A DNA stretch of 39,623 nucleotides, taken from IMG/VR virus record IMGVR_UViG_3300012361_000062, positions 1-39,623 of that record. One strand, 5' to 3'. Numbering within the stretch: the stretch's first letter is position 1; the number at the start of each line of letters is the position of its first letter. This DNA comes from a virus. The translations under genes were made by a program, and so were the position numbers. Shown here piece after piece: positions 25,035 to 30,943 of the stretch. The notes beneath the pieces were generated by a model. That model was given only the letters and a program-made list of their open reading frames with translations. It was not told the DNA's origin and did not search any database.

Positions 25035-26470
25035 TATCCCATCCATCCCTGTGGTTGTGGTGCGTGCGTCGGCACGTATGGCTGGCGCGGAGCGGCTTTG
25101 ATTGCCGCCAGGCGCTTCATCATCACGGCATAGCGTGTGGCGCTCATCAGATCCTCAGCTTCCTTCACGATCTGGCCGTCCTTGCGGTGATACAGGCTAA
25201 ATTCCTCAAACCATTCCCGAAGGTGCGCGAACACCTTGAACCGGCCGGTCTGCATCCGATCCAGCATTTCCATGATCCCGGCTTCCACACCCCAGGTGCC
25301 GTCTTCGTACTGGGAGTGGATGGCGAGCATTCGCAGTCCTTCCTTCCGGTACTGCGCGGCCAGTTGCAGGCCCGATCCCTTGTCGTGCTGCAAGCCATCA
25401 TGCGGCCAGGCCCAGGGGTACTCACCCCAAGGACGCACGGCAGGAGCGAACATGGCTGGGGTCTGCTGACGCTGCCGGTAGGCGCAGGTCACATACAGGA
25501 CGTCGCTGTCTCGGTCCCACACCAACTGCACGCCGGCAGAGGGGTGGTCATACCCGAAATCTATTCCGTTGATCCGGGGCCAGTGACGGGGGATTTCAAT
25601 GGATGCACAAGCGATCTGCCCTTCATCGACCGGAAAGACACGACCACTGCCGAGTTGTGGGATCCCCTGAGTTCTAGCCTTACGTTCGAACTCCGGGTAG
25701 CTGGCAATGATCTTGGCTTTCTGTTCAGGTGAATAATGTCCCGCATCGTCAATGGTCATCTGCGTGATGTGAGTTCCAGGGGCGTGGTCGATGTAGAAGC
25801 GGCGCACCACATTGCTGATGCCCAGCAAGGGCGTGAAGGTGATGTAGGCGATCCCACCTGTCGCGTTGGTGCGCGTCAGTCCTTCGATGTAGATGTCTTC
25901 GGGCGGTTCTTCATCGAACCACACCCCATCTAGGGTTTCACCTTGCCACCGTTCTCGCCCTTGATCGTAGGTCTTGAAGGTGCAGGTGCTGATGGTTCCG
26001 TCTGAATGTCGAACGCGGATTGTGTCGATGGCGTCTGCCACACCCCGCCCGGCAGAAGTGCTGACAATGGCGTCTTTAGGAATCGACCCTGTTCCCCACG
26101 CACCCGGCCGCCCGACGAGGATACGCTGAGGGTTGTCACGGGTGTCCGTTCCCGACTTCCCAGATGCCCAGAAATTCGTCGCCCGCTCAAAGCGCCTCCC
26201 CGGCCACCAGGGCGGGTATCGACCCGTCAGGTGCATCGCTGTCTCGTTCCCAGCCGCCAGGGTCTTCCCCACCTGGTTCGCTGCCATCAGCAGCCGTTCC
26301 CGGAATGTCAGGCCCGCTTCGTGGAAGACCAGTTGCTTCGGATACGGCTGGTATCTCAATAGCTGCTTCTCCGATGAGCGCGTTGCTATTTCTTGCTCGA
26401 TCTTCCGCAATACCAATCTGGGATCGAAGCTGGTCTGCGATGGCGATGAGTTCGTCGTCACTGAGTCCAT
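25034..26470 (-). CDS. terL: Terminase large subunit
   Basis: 478 residues from ATG 26470; a TTG at 26491 would add seven. ATPase: Walker A-like MAANQVGKT (residues 62-70), Walker B GVWFDEE (182-188). Nuclease: GIDFGYDHP (302-310), with the expected Asp residues, and a C-terminal region with EAEDLMSATRYAVM. It drives DNA packaging through the portal and cuts concatemers. The first 284 bases overlap the TerS frame. PYPKQLVFHEAG and HLTGRYPPWWPGRRF are typical of this terminase subfamily. Confidence 0.93.
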   Translation of the reverse strand: MDSVTTNSSPSQTSFDPRLVLRKIEQEIATRSSEKQLLRYQPYPKQLVFHEAGLTFRERLLMAANQVGKTLAAGNETAMHLTGRYPPWWPGRRFERATNFWASGKSGTDTRDNPQRILVGRPGAWGTGSIPKDAIVSTSAGRGVADAIDTIRVRHSDGTISTCTFKTYDQGRERWQGETLDGVWFDEEPPEDIYIEGLTRTNATGGIAYITFTPLLGISNVVRRFYIDHAPGTHITQMTIDDAGHYSPEQKAKIIASYPEFERKARTQGIPQLGSGRVFPVDEGQIACASIEIPRHWPRINGIDFGYDHPSAGVQLVWDRDSDVLYVTCAYRQRQQTPAMFAPAVRPWGEYPWAWPHDGLQHDKGSGLQLAAQYRKEGLRMLAIHSQYEDGTWGVEAGIMEMLDRMQTGRFKVFAHLREWFEEFSLYHRKDGQIVKEAEDLMSATRYAVMMKRLAAIKAAPRQPYVPTHAPQPQGWMG

Positions 26471-26717
26471 CAAGCGGGCGGGTGACCTCAATCTGTTTGG
26501 GCATCAACGCGGCGATCACCCCCAGATATTTGTCGGGGCGCTTGGCGCGACAGGCTTCAATGGCCTTGCGGCCTTCCTTCGCGAAATCATCGGCCAGGGC
26601 GTTGAGGAAGTGCGCGGTCAAGCGCGTTCGGGCGGCCACAGGCCGTCCACCGGGATTGCCACTGACCCCTTTAGCCAGCGGGATCAGGTTCTGCGGGTTG
26701 CCGTTCGGGTTGGCCAT
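26187..26717 (-). CDS. terS: Terminase small subunit-like protein
   Basis: 176 residues. Starts MANPNGNPQNLIPLAKGVSGNPGGRPVAARTRLTAHFLNAL, the hallmark KGVSGNPGGRP opening of phage small terminases and related DNA-binding proteins. Residues ~1-110 carry the recognisable part; the last ~66 residues (Gly/Pro/Asp-rich) overlap the TerL frame. It recognises phage DNA and recruits TerL. Its start lies inside the GroES-like gene (47-base overlap). Confidence 0.8.
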   Translation of the reverse strand: MANPNGNPQNLIPLAKGVSGNPGGRPVAARTRLTAHFLNALADDFAKEGRKAIEACRAKRPDKYLGVIAALMPKQIEVTRPLDGLSDDELIAIADQLRSQIGIAEDRARNSNALIGEAAIEIPAVSEATGLPRSGPDIPGTAADGSEPGGEDPGGWERDSDAPDGSIPALVAGEAL

Positions 26718-27120
26718 TCACTGATGCTGAATCATTCTGCATCGCAGCAAGATGCACTCCGCAAATATCCTTTTCGCTGACCAGCAGGCACCGCTCACCA
26801 TTGACATAAAGTTCCGGGAAGGTGTACCCACCGAAATCCATCCCACCGAGTTCCACGATGTCGCCCACTTTCACTTCAGTCTTCCTAAACGCTTTGCTGG
26901 ACCAGGACTTGGTGCGAGTTGTGTTGTAACAATTGGGGTATTCCCCAGGACCAGCGGCAAGCACTTGCCCTCTGAGCGTCTTACCGTGCCAGGTGGCTTC
27001 GATCATAGTGGACAGCTTCAGATCCAATGGTTTGATCAACAGCCGATCACCCAGCGGCCTGAGTGTGCCAGTGACCATGTCCAGGCTGCGAGGATGAAGC
27101 TCTATGCCCGATTGCTGCAT
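26671..27120 (-). CDS. GroES/Cpn10-like co-chaperonin
   Basis: 149 residues. Residues ~18-125 follow the GroES plan: LRPLGDRLLIKPLD at the start, GKTLRGQVLAAGPGEY in the middle, VKVGDIVELGG, then VNGERCLLVSEKDICGV, like the MSESDIL ending of GroES. A segment NCYNTTRTKSWSSKAFRKTE sits where the mobile parts differ. The usual hydrophobic mobile loop is not obvious, so GroEL binding is uncertain. It could aid coat or terminase folding. Start shares one base with the upstream stop (TGATG). Confidence 0.75.
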   Translation of the reverse strand: MQQSGIELHPRSLDMVTGTLRPLGDRLLIKPLDLKLSTMIEATWHGKTLRGQVLAAGPGEYPNCYNTTRTKSWSSKAFRKTEVKVGDIVELGGMDFGGYTFPELYVNGERCLLVSEKDICGVHLAAMQNDSASVNGQPERQPAEPDPAG

Positions 27121-27437
27121 CAGTGAAAACTCTCAGTGGCCAACACGTAACGTCGTTCGTTCAATCCACGCACCGCTTCCTCAATGAAAGTCCGCTGGAA
27201 GTGATAGTCACGGGTGCGGGGAGCGCCAAGGCGAGTCCACTTCACCAGTTGAAAGTGCGAATTGACGGTGCCATAAAAGTTCAGGAAGGCATCGCCTTTC
27301 CCCAGCCAACCCCCTGGTGGGGGCAGCATAATGAGCTTCGAAGGCTGCCACAATTCTTCTTCCCGGAGCAGCGCAATACCACCCGTACTGATCGCGGCGA
27401 TGGCACCAGTCAGCTTCAGGAACTGACGTCTGTTCAT
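27120..27437 (-). CDS. Tat-signal exported protein
   Basis: 105 residues. Begins NRRQFLKLTGAIAAISTGGIALL, a twin-arginine (Tat) signal peptide: RRxFLK followed by a hydrophobic stretch. The mature part is short, with KLIMLPPPGGWLGKGDAFLNFYG. It would be exported folded to the periplasm or stay anchored. It lies upstream of the GroES-like gene, with overlapping stop and start. I recognise similar small Tat proteins in phage head clusters but no function. Confidence 0.75.
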   Translation of the reverse strand: MNRRQFLKLTGAIAAISTGGIALLREEELWQPSKLIMLPPPGGWLGKGDAFLNFYGTVNSHFQLVKWTRLGAPRTRDYHFQRTFIEEAVRGLNERRYVLATESFH

Positions 27438-27441
27438 ACCC

Positions 27442-27594
27442 CTATCCTCTGCGCTTCTTCTTCCGTTGCCGTAGTTTCGAATAAGCTACCGCAAGTCGTT
27501 GTTTCTGCTTTGGGAACGAACCTTGCGCTTCGGAGCTTCCCATAAACCGACCGATGAACGCCTGCGCCGCTTCATTGCGACGCGGATTGGGCAT
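27442..27594 (-). CDS. Small basic phage protein, 50 aa
   Basis: ATG 27594 overlaps the upstream TGA (TGATG); the stop is TAG 27444-27442. Pattern: PRRNEAAQAFIGRFMGSSEAQGSFPKQKQRLAVAYSKLRQRKKKRR. Very basic, probably helical, of the FP-KQ-AVA-S-L type often seen in phage head-gene clusters. Could bind nucleic acid or help assembly. Function unknown. Confidence 0.7.
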   Translation of the reverse strand: MPNPRRNEAAQAFIGRFMGSSEAQGSFPKQKQRLAVAYSKLRQRKKKRRG

Positions 27595-27854
27595 CAGTGT
27601 ACTCGACGGCGCTGCGGTCCAGGATTCGCGGCACCCGATTGTACTGGGGGCTTGCGTGGCTCTGTGAGCTTGCCACTACGCAGTTCCGTTCCATCATCCA
27701 TCATTCGCACCCGGCGCACCTGATCAGCGGAGCGCGGCTCAATGGGTTCGACATCGAACTTGTTCTGCGGGTTGTGGGCGTGGAAGTCATGCGCTCGCTC
27801 TGAGCCGTGGCCTTTGCGAACATCCATCAGCTTCCCATCGTGTTTCAGTGCCAT
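27594..27854 (-). CDS. Small charged phage protein, 86 aa
   Basis: ATG 27854, one base after the previous stop region. Starts MALKHDGKLMDVRKGHGSERAHDFHAHNP and is rich in His, Arg, Lys and Asp, so probably disordered or nucleic-acid binding. It is coupled to the next gene by TGATG. No function recognised. Confidence 0.6.
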   Translation of the reverse strand: MALKHDGKLMDVRKGHGSERAHDFHAHNPQNKFDVEPIEPRSADQVRRVRMMDDGTELRSGKLTEPRKPPVQSGAANPGPQRRRVH

Positions 27855-27855
27855 G

Positions 27856-28074
27856 TCAGATCCCCATTTTCCAAGGCATTGGTATCGGCAAGCCAGGATT
27901 GGACTGCGGCTGAAGCTGCATCCCGGCAGAAGTCGGACCGCCCATCACTGGCATCCCAGGGCGCTGCGTGAGCAACGTAGGTTGACCCAGCGGGCCAGCA
28001 CCGCTCATGGGCATCCGCGCCTGCCTGGGGTCACGCGGTTCCTCCCCACGCATCGAAAAGCCTTGGTTGAACAT
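27856..28074 (-). CDS. Pro/Met/Gly-rich small protein, 72 aa
   Basis: ATG 28074 with AGGAG five bases upstream. Low-complexity sequence (PMSGAGPLGQPTLLTQRPGMPVMGG), Pro-, Gly-, Met- and Gln-rich, probably unstructured. It lies in the small-gene run between the late promoter and the terminase. Function unknown. Confidence 0.6.
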   Translation of the reverse strand: MFNQGFSMRGEEPRDPRQARMPMSGAGPLGQPTLLTQRPGMPVMGGPTSAGMQLQPQSNPGLPIPMPWKMGI

Positions 28075-28093
28075 TATGACTCCTTCTTAGCCA

Positions 28094-28420
28094 TCAGCCT
28101 GGCTCATCGTTCCCTTTCTCATCGCCCGGCCGACTCACCTTGCCCGCTTTGCGGCCCGGTGGCTCATCAGCGGCTTCCGCTCCTGGGGATGAAGCGTCCT
28201 TGATGCTGCCCTTGTTGGTGAAGTCGCGGAAGTGATGGCCCATTTCACCACCACCGTCTGCCACGATCCGCACGTCCTTGCCGTTGCGCGAACCGTATTC
28301 CATCTTGCCCCAGCCCTGCATGGTCTTCGCCACCGTGTTGGGCTGACCGTCCGTGGTCGATGTGGCGGGGGGCTTCTTGGGCGGTGAAGGTCGGCGGGAA
28401 GGATGCACTTCAACAGCCAT
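28094..28420 (-). CDS. Small basic phage protein, first gene of the late transcript
   Basis: 108 residues; ATG 28420 with GGAG six bases upstream. A Pro/Lys-rich N-terminus (SRRPSPPKKPPATSTT) precedes KTMQGWGKMEYGSRNGKDVRIVADGGGEMGHHFRDFTNKG, and then an acidic, Pro-rich tail. It is the first reading frame after the terminator at 28463-28437, so the first gene made once antitermination acts. Function unknown. Confidence 0.65.
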   Translation of the reverse strand: MAVEVHPSRRPSPPKKPPATSTTDGQPNTVAKTMQGWGKMEYGSRNGKDVRIVADGGGEMGHHFRDFTNKGSIKDASSPGAEAADEPPGRKAGKVSRPGDEKGNDEPG

Positions 28421-28436
28421 ACGCTACTCCAATTGT

Positions 28437-28463
28437 GAAAAAGGCCCGCGATGTGCGAGCCTT
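28437..28463 (-). terminator. Intrinsic terminator (candidate tR')
   Basis: Minus strand: a perfect 9-bp stem AAGGCTCGC/GCGGGCCTT (one G-U) with a 5-nt loop, followed by TTTTTC. It lies ~30 bases after the promoter at 28529-28501 and before the late genes, where lambdoid phages put the terminator overridden by Q. Confidence 0.82.
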
Positions 28464-28500
28464 CAGATGCTTCGGGGTGGGAAGAACCACTGTGCGCTGA

Positions 28501-28529
28501 TTTATATGAAATCTGCGCGCAAATAGCAA
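28501..28529 (-). promoter_or_regulatory. Late promoter (candidate PR')
   Basis: Minus strand: -35 TTGCTA (28529-28524), exactly 17 bases, -10 TATAAA (28506-28501). Transcription would start near 28494 and meet the terminator at once. It begins nine bases after the stop of the Q-like gene, as in lambda. Confidence 0.65.
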
Positions 28530-28537
28530 GACTTCGA

Positions 28538-28858
28538 TCACAAGTTCGCGGCAATGTAGGATTCCGCTCGCTCCCTCATGCGCCGAAATCGGTGCCGATC
28601 CATTTCCAAACGCACCGCTTTATCCCTCATCGAACCATCCTGCGCGTAGATCACGATCAACACGCGCTTCTGTTCCAGTGGTGCAGCGCAGACCAAGTGA
28701 TCAACTTCCGCAATGTCAGGGGGCATCGATGTGTTGAATCCCCCGGCCCGACCACCAGGGATGTTCCACAGCGGCGATGCTCTGGGAAGCGATGGGAGTC
28801 CGCCTCTGGCCCAACGGCCCCACTGGGCCAGGCGTAGCTTGACCCAATCGCGAATCAT
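28538..28858 (-). CDS. Q-like late antiterminator
   Basis: 106 residues. The C-terminal half, with VDHLVCAAPLEQKRVLIVIYAQDGSMRDKAVRLEMDRHRFRRMRERAESYIAANL, resembles a sigma-region-4-type helix-turn-helix of phage Q/antiterminator proteins. The N-terminal part is basic (RDWVKLRLAQWGRWARGG), as in that group. It sits immediately before a promoter and terminator, the classical Q context, which supports the call more than the sequence alone. Start overlaps the upstream stop by ATGA. Confidence 0.75.
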   Translation of the reverse strand: MIRDWVKLRLAQWGRWARGGLPSLPRASPLWNIPGGRAGGFNTSMPPDIAEVDHLVCAAPLEQKRVLIVIYAQDGSMRDKAVRLEMDRHRFRRMRERAESYIAANL

Positions 28859-29484
28859 CGCGCTGGCAGCCCGGCGACGTAGTCAAGGACATCCTGTTCG
28901 CTGCGCCACACCTTGACTGGGCGTTGCCCCAGATCATCCGGCCGACGATGTAAATTGATGAAGGCAATCGCTTCATCGATGGTTCTGATGATATTGATGG
29001 GCGCAGTACGGGCTTCCAGCGCCTTCTGGTTCTTGTTCAGCCCACGCCGACCATACGTAGTACGCGGGTTCTTAATTTCCCAAGGGTGGTATTGCCCACC
29101 GCAGTAGACCAGTAAATCGGGGATCCCACGGCCAACGTCGGACAGATCCCAGTAACCGACCTTCATTTGATCCAAGCAGGTGCAGATCGCTTGGTGATTG
29201 GCGTCCTTTTTCGCGCCATAGCGCATTTTTGCCTGCCTTGCCGCCAAACCGGCCCTGATTGCACCGCCCGATGCGATGTGGCAGGCATAACTACAGTATC
29301 GCCTGCGTTCATTCGGCGGCACCTGTACCAATTTCCCGCAATGAGCGCAGTTGAAATCACCGAACTTGCGTCGCCAAGGCTTAGCCCGAGCGCGGGTACT
29401 TTCTGCTTGATGATCGGGACAATACTTACGCTGCTTCAGCGTTTCAGCCCCACAGACAATGCAGTGGGATTTCAGTCTGGGCAT
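28855..29484 (-). CDS. Zinc-finger protein with VRR-NUC-like nuclease domain
   Basis: 209 residues. N-terminal Cys/His sites: C8/C11 with C22/H25, then C46/C49 with C64/C68. Residues ~105-160 follow the PD-(D/E)xK VRR-NUC plan: DVGRGIPDLLVYCGG (Asp123), WEIKNP (Glu136, Lys138), then RGLNKNQ. These nucleases cut branched DNA, and a phage copy could resolve junctions before packaging. It is directly upstream of the Q-like gene, where lambdoid phages often encode a resolvase. Confidence 0.75.
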   Translation of the reverse strand: MPRLKSHCIVCGAETLKQRKYCPDHQAESTRARAKPWRRKFGDFNCAHCGKLVQVPPNERRRYCSYACHIASGGAIRAGLAARQAKMRYGAKKDANHQAICTCLDQMKVGYWDLSDVGRGIPDLLVYCGGQYHPWEIKNPRTTYGRRGLNKNQKALEARTAPINIIRTIDEAIAFINLHRRPDDLGQRPVKVWRSEQDVLDYVAGLPAR

Positions 29485-29666
29485 AGGCCAACCCCTTTCC
29501 CAGTCGCAGGCAGGGCTGCGGGTACTCGGGTGCCCTCCGGGGGTTTGCCCGGTCCATCCCAGCGCAGGATGATTCCATTCTGGACCTGGTCGCAGGGGGG
29601 CGCGTTGCCAGGCTTAGCCGTTTCTTGCGGGTCAGGCCGGCTTCGGCCCACGAACTTTCGCGCCAC
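29472..29666 (-). CDS. Small phage protein, 64 aa
   Basis: GTG 29666 with GGAG ten bases upstream; its end overlaps the nuclease start by 13 bases. Sequence MARKFVGRSRPDPQETAKPGNAPPCDQVQNGIILRWDGPGKPPEGTR. A longer frame in the same region (29444-29749) is less convincing. It would be the first gene of this leftward transcript. Function unknown, moderately supported. Confidence 0.5.
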   Translation of the reverse strand: MARKFVGRSRPDPQETAKPGNAPPCDQVQNGIILRWDGPGKPPEGTRVPAALPATGKGVGLCPD

Positions 29667-29771
29667 AGGCGGGTGACTCCGGACGATAGAGGAAGATCGT
29701 GGACTTTCGGCGCTGTTCGGCTATGATCGCACCAGCCGAACAGGTTCATCCCACAATCCTTCCCTTAGTCC

Positions 29772-29819
29772 GGCGAGGGGCTGCTAACCCCGCCACCGAC
29801 GCCCCTTCACCGGGGCGTC
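29772..29819 (+). ncRNA. tRNA-Ser-like fragment (anticodon arm plus long arm), possible
   Basis: GGGG-CTGCTAA-CCCC is an anticodon-arm-like hairpin with a 7-nt loop identical to that of tRNA-Ser(GCT), inside a GGC/GCC outer stem. An 8-bp hairpin GACGCCCC/GGGGCGTC follows, like a class II variable arm. No D arm, T arm or acceptor is visible, so it is not a functional tRNA. Confidence 0.3.
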
Positions 29820-29827
29820 CGTGTTTT
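29798..29827 (+). terminator. Possible plus-strand intrinsic terminator
   Basis: Perfect 8-bp GC-rich stem GACGCCCC/GGGGCGTC with a 6-nt loop, then CGTG and TTTT. The four-base gap before the T-run weakens it. It would stop rightward transcription entering from behind the late block. Confidence 0.5.
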
Positions 29828-29893
29828 ACCCCATCTGTGAGTCCGATCACAACACTTATGTCGTGTGAATTTGACCTGAATGACCCCCTTTAA

Positions 29894-29908
29894 TTAGACT
29901 TAGTCTAA
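29894..29908. promoter_or_regulatory. Perfect palindrome, candidate operator
   Basis: TTAGACT-T-AGTCTAA, a 7+1+7 perfect palindrome in the non-coding segment, in AT-rich surroundings. Size and symmetry fit a dimeric repressor site. Which protein binds it is unknown. Confidence 0.45.
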
Positions 29909-29934
29909 GGTTCCCCGCGCAGGAGCTTGATTCC

Positions 29935-29976
29935 GATGGGGTGGGACGGGTTAGGCCACCTAAGTCCCACCCCATC
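29935..29976. repeat. Long hairpin
   Basis: GATGGGGTGGGAC (29935-29947) and its exact reverse complement GTCCCACCCCATC (29964-29976) flank an inner TTAGG-CCA-CCTAA hairpin. Together they form an 18-bp stem with a three-base bulge. No T-run follows on either strand, so it is not a standard terminator. Confidence 0.8.
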
Positions 29977-29986
29977 ATTCAATGGG

Positions 29987-30056
29987 CTCAGGGAACTGGA
30001 TTCGAACCAGTATTCACAGGTTCAAAGCCTGCTGTCCTACCGCTTCCAGTCCCGCA
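29987..30056 (-). tRNA. tRNA-Gln (TTG), imperfect acceptor
   Basis: Minus strand: anticodon arm GCAGG-CTTTGAA-CCTGT (anticodon TTG at 30025-30023), T arm ACTGG-TTCGAAT-CCAGT and D-loop AAGCGGTA are all tRNA-Gln-like. The 3' acceptor strand TCCCTGA pairs with TGCGGGA at only five of seven positions, and the D stem is poor. The encoded 3' end is G-CCC rather than CCA. Its 5' part overlaps the end of the HTH gene. It may be a weak tRNA or a tRNA-derived site such as attP. Confidence 0.6.
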
Positions 30057-30213
30057 ATTGCTCCAAGCGCCTTGGGGGCACCGGATCCCGGCCGCAGTGC
30101 CACAGCCTCACGGTGACCGGATGGACATCCAGCATCCGCGCCACTTCGGCGCAGTTCCAGCCCTTTTCTCGTAGCAATCTTCGCAGTGCTGCATGGCGTT
30201 CCCGTCTTGTCAT
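30037..30213 (-). CDS. Cro-like HTH regulator, 58 aa
   Basis: Starts at ATG 30213 with AAGGGG five bases upstream; an ATG at 30228 would add five residues. Residues ~17-45 form a helix-turn-helix (NCAEVARMLDVHPVTVRLW), followed by a basic end (RRLEQLRDWKR). A small Cro/repressor-type DNA-binding protein, divergent from the plus-strand early block. Its last codons (TGG AAG CGG TAG) lie inside the tRNA-Gln-like sequence. It probably binds the inverted repeats just upstream. Confidence 0.72.
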   Translation of the reverse strand: MTRRERHAALRRLLREKGWNCAEVARMLDVHPVTVRLWHCGRDPVPPRRLEQLRDWKR

Positions 30214-30219
30214 GGCTGC

Positions 30220-30273
30220 CCCTTGCATTCCCTATTGGTGTAATGTAGTCTGTAGCTGTCTGAAATGCAAGGG
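30220..30273. promoter_or_regulatory. Divergent promoter/operator switch
   Basis: CCCTTGCATT (30220-30229) and its perfect inverse AATGCAAGGG (30264-30273) are 44 bp apart, about four helical turns. Each contains TTGCAT, which is 17 bases from a -10-like hexamer on its own strand (TAGTCT 30246-30251 plus; TACATT 30247-30242 minus). Two face-to-face overlapping promoters would serve the HTH gene and the early block. Confidence 0.6.
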
Positions 30274-30281
30274 CTGAGCAA

Positions 30282-30500
30282 ATGGGCCAGGAAGATGAGG
30301 GTTTGCCCGATGGGTTGGATGACAACCTGGAACACCGCCGTTGGGTAGAGGAAAATGCCGAATGGCTCCGCACCGTTGAACGCCATTGCCGGCTTACTGC
30401 TGAACTTCGTCAACTGATTAAGGAACAGGCGGATCGAGACGCCACATTTCATCGCCACATGGAAGCACTCAATGGCAACCCACACCGTCACCCACGCTGA
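30282..30500 (+). CDS. First early-block protein, 72 aa
   Basis: ATG 30282 follows AAGGG (part of the right inverted repeat) by eight bases. Acidic and charged helical protein (GLPDGLDDNLEHRRWVEENAEWLRTVERHCRLTAELRQLIKEQ), with a His-rich C-terminus. First gene rightward from the switch. No family recognised. Its end overlaps the next gene. Confidence 0.65.
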   Translation: MGQEDEGLPDGLDDNLEHRRWVEENAEWLRTVERHCRLTAELRQLIKEQADRDATFHRHMEALNGNPHRHPR

Positions 30501-30924
30501 TCGATCACAGCGCGGGACGCCCCGCGTGTATTTCGACAACAAGCACCACTGGCAAGATGCCTATTGCTTGAAGGATTGCGATCAACCGCCCTTGGGTTCG
30601 GTGATCGAAGTGAAAACCCATAGTTGGCGACCACCTGATGGGAAGAATGAAATCTGGTTCCTGGATGACTGGCGCTTGGCTGAGAAGCAGCCTGAACCTG
30701 CCGCCATTGCAGCGACCCAGAAGGCTTCTGCCAAGGAAGCCCTCACCCGCGAACAAACCGTTCAGGACGATATGGTGTTGCGCTTCGTCAGCAATCTGGT
30801 GGGACATGCCATTGAGTGCGGGAAGGTCGATTCCCCTGCACGTATCCAGGAATGGGCGGGTGCGGCACTGAGCGCGGCGCAAACGGTTTTGGCGAGGGGT
30901 GAGGAAGAAAGGATCCCGTTTTAA
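30472..30924 (+). CDS. Unknown early phage protein, 150 aa
   Basis: ATG 30472 with GGAAG six bases upstream; overlaps the previous gene by 29 bases. The N-terminal part (RVYFDNKHHWQDAYCLKDC, GSVIEVKTHSW, IWFLDDWRL) looks compact. The helical C-terminal part (FVSNLVGHAIECGKVDSPARIQEWAGAALSAAQTVLARGEE) could mediate protein contacts. No enzymatic motif or family recognised. Confidence 0.7.
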   Translation: MATHTVTHADRSQRGTPRVYFDNKHHWQDAYCLKDCDQPPLGSVIEVKTHSWRPPDGKNEIWFLDDWRLAEKQPEPAAIAATQKASAKEALTREQTVQDDMVLRFVSNLVGHAIECGKVDSPARIQEWAGAALSAAQTVLARGEEERIPF

Positions 30925-30943
30925 CAAAGGAAGGAGTGAGGGC

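Larger units (their letters stand above)
29667..29986. other. Non-coding regulatory segment
   Basis: No convincing gene. From left to right: two adjacent GC-rich hairpins (29772-29794 and 29798-29819), a T-run 29824-29827, TTGACC at 29870-29875, a perfect 15-bp palindrome (29894-29908), an AGGAG at 29921-29925 and a long hairpin (29935-29976). Plus-strand frames through it are shadows of the tRNA and HTH genes. Confidence 0.6.

Noticed and set aside
29444-29749. 101-residue minus-strand frame
   Set aside because: It overlaps the better 29472-29666 frame and the nuclease start, and is Arg/Pro/Ser-rich like shadow frames.
29927-30277. Plus-strand frames of 116 and 77 residues with an AGGAG nearby
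   Set aside because: They read across the antisense of the tRNA-Gln-like gene and the HTH gene. The residues (GFEPVFTGSKPAVLPL type) are the familiar false translation of tRNAs.
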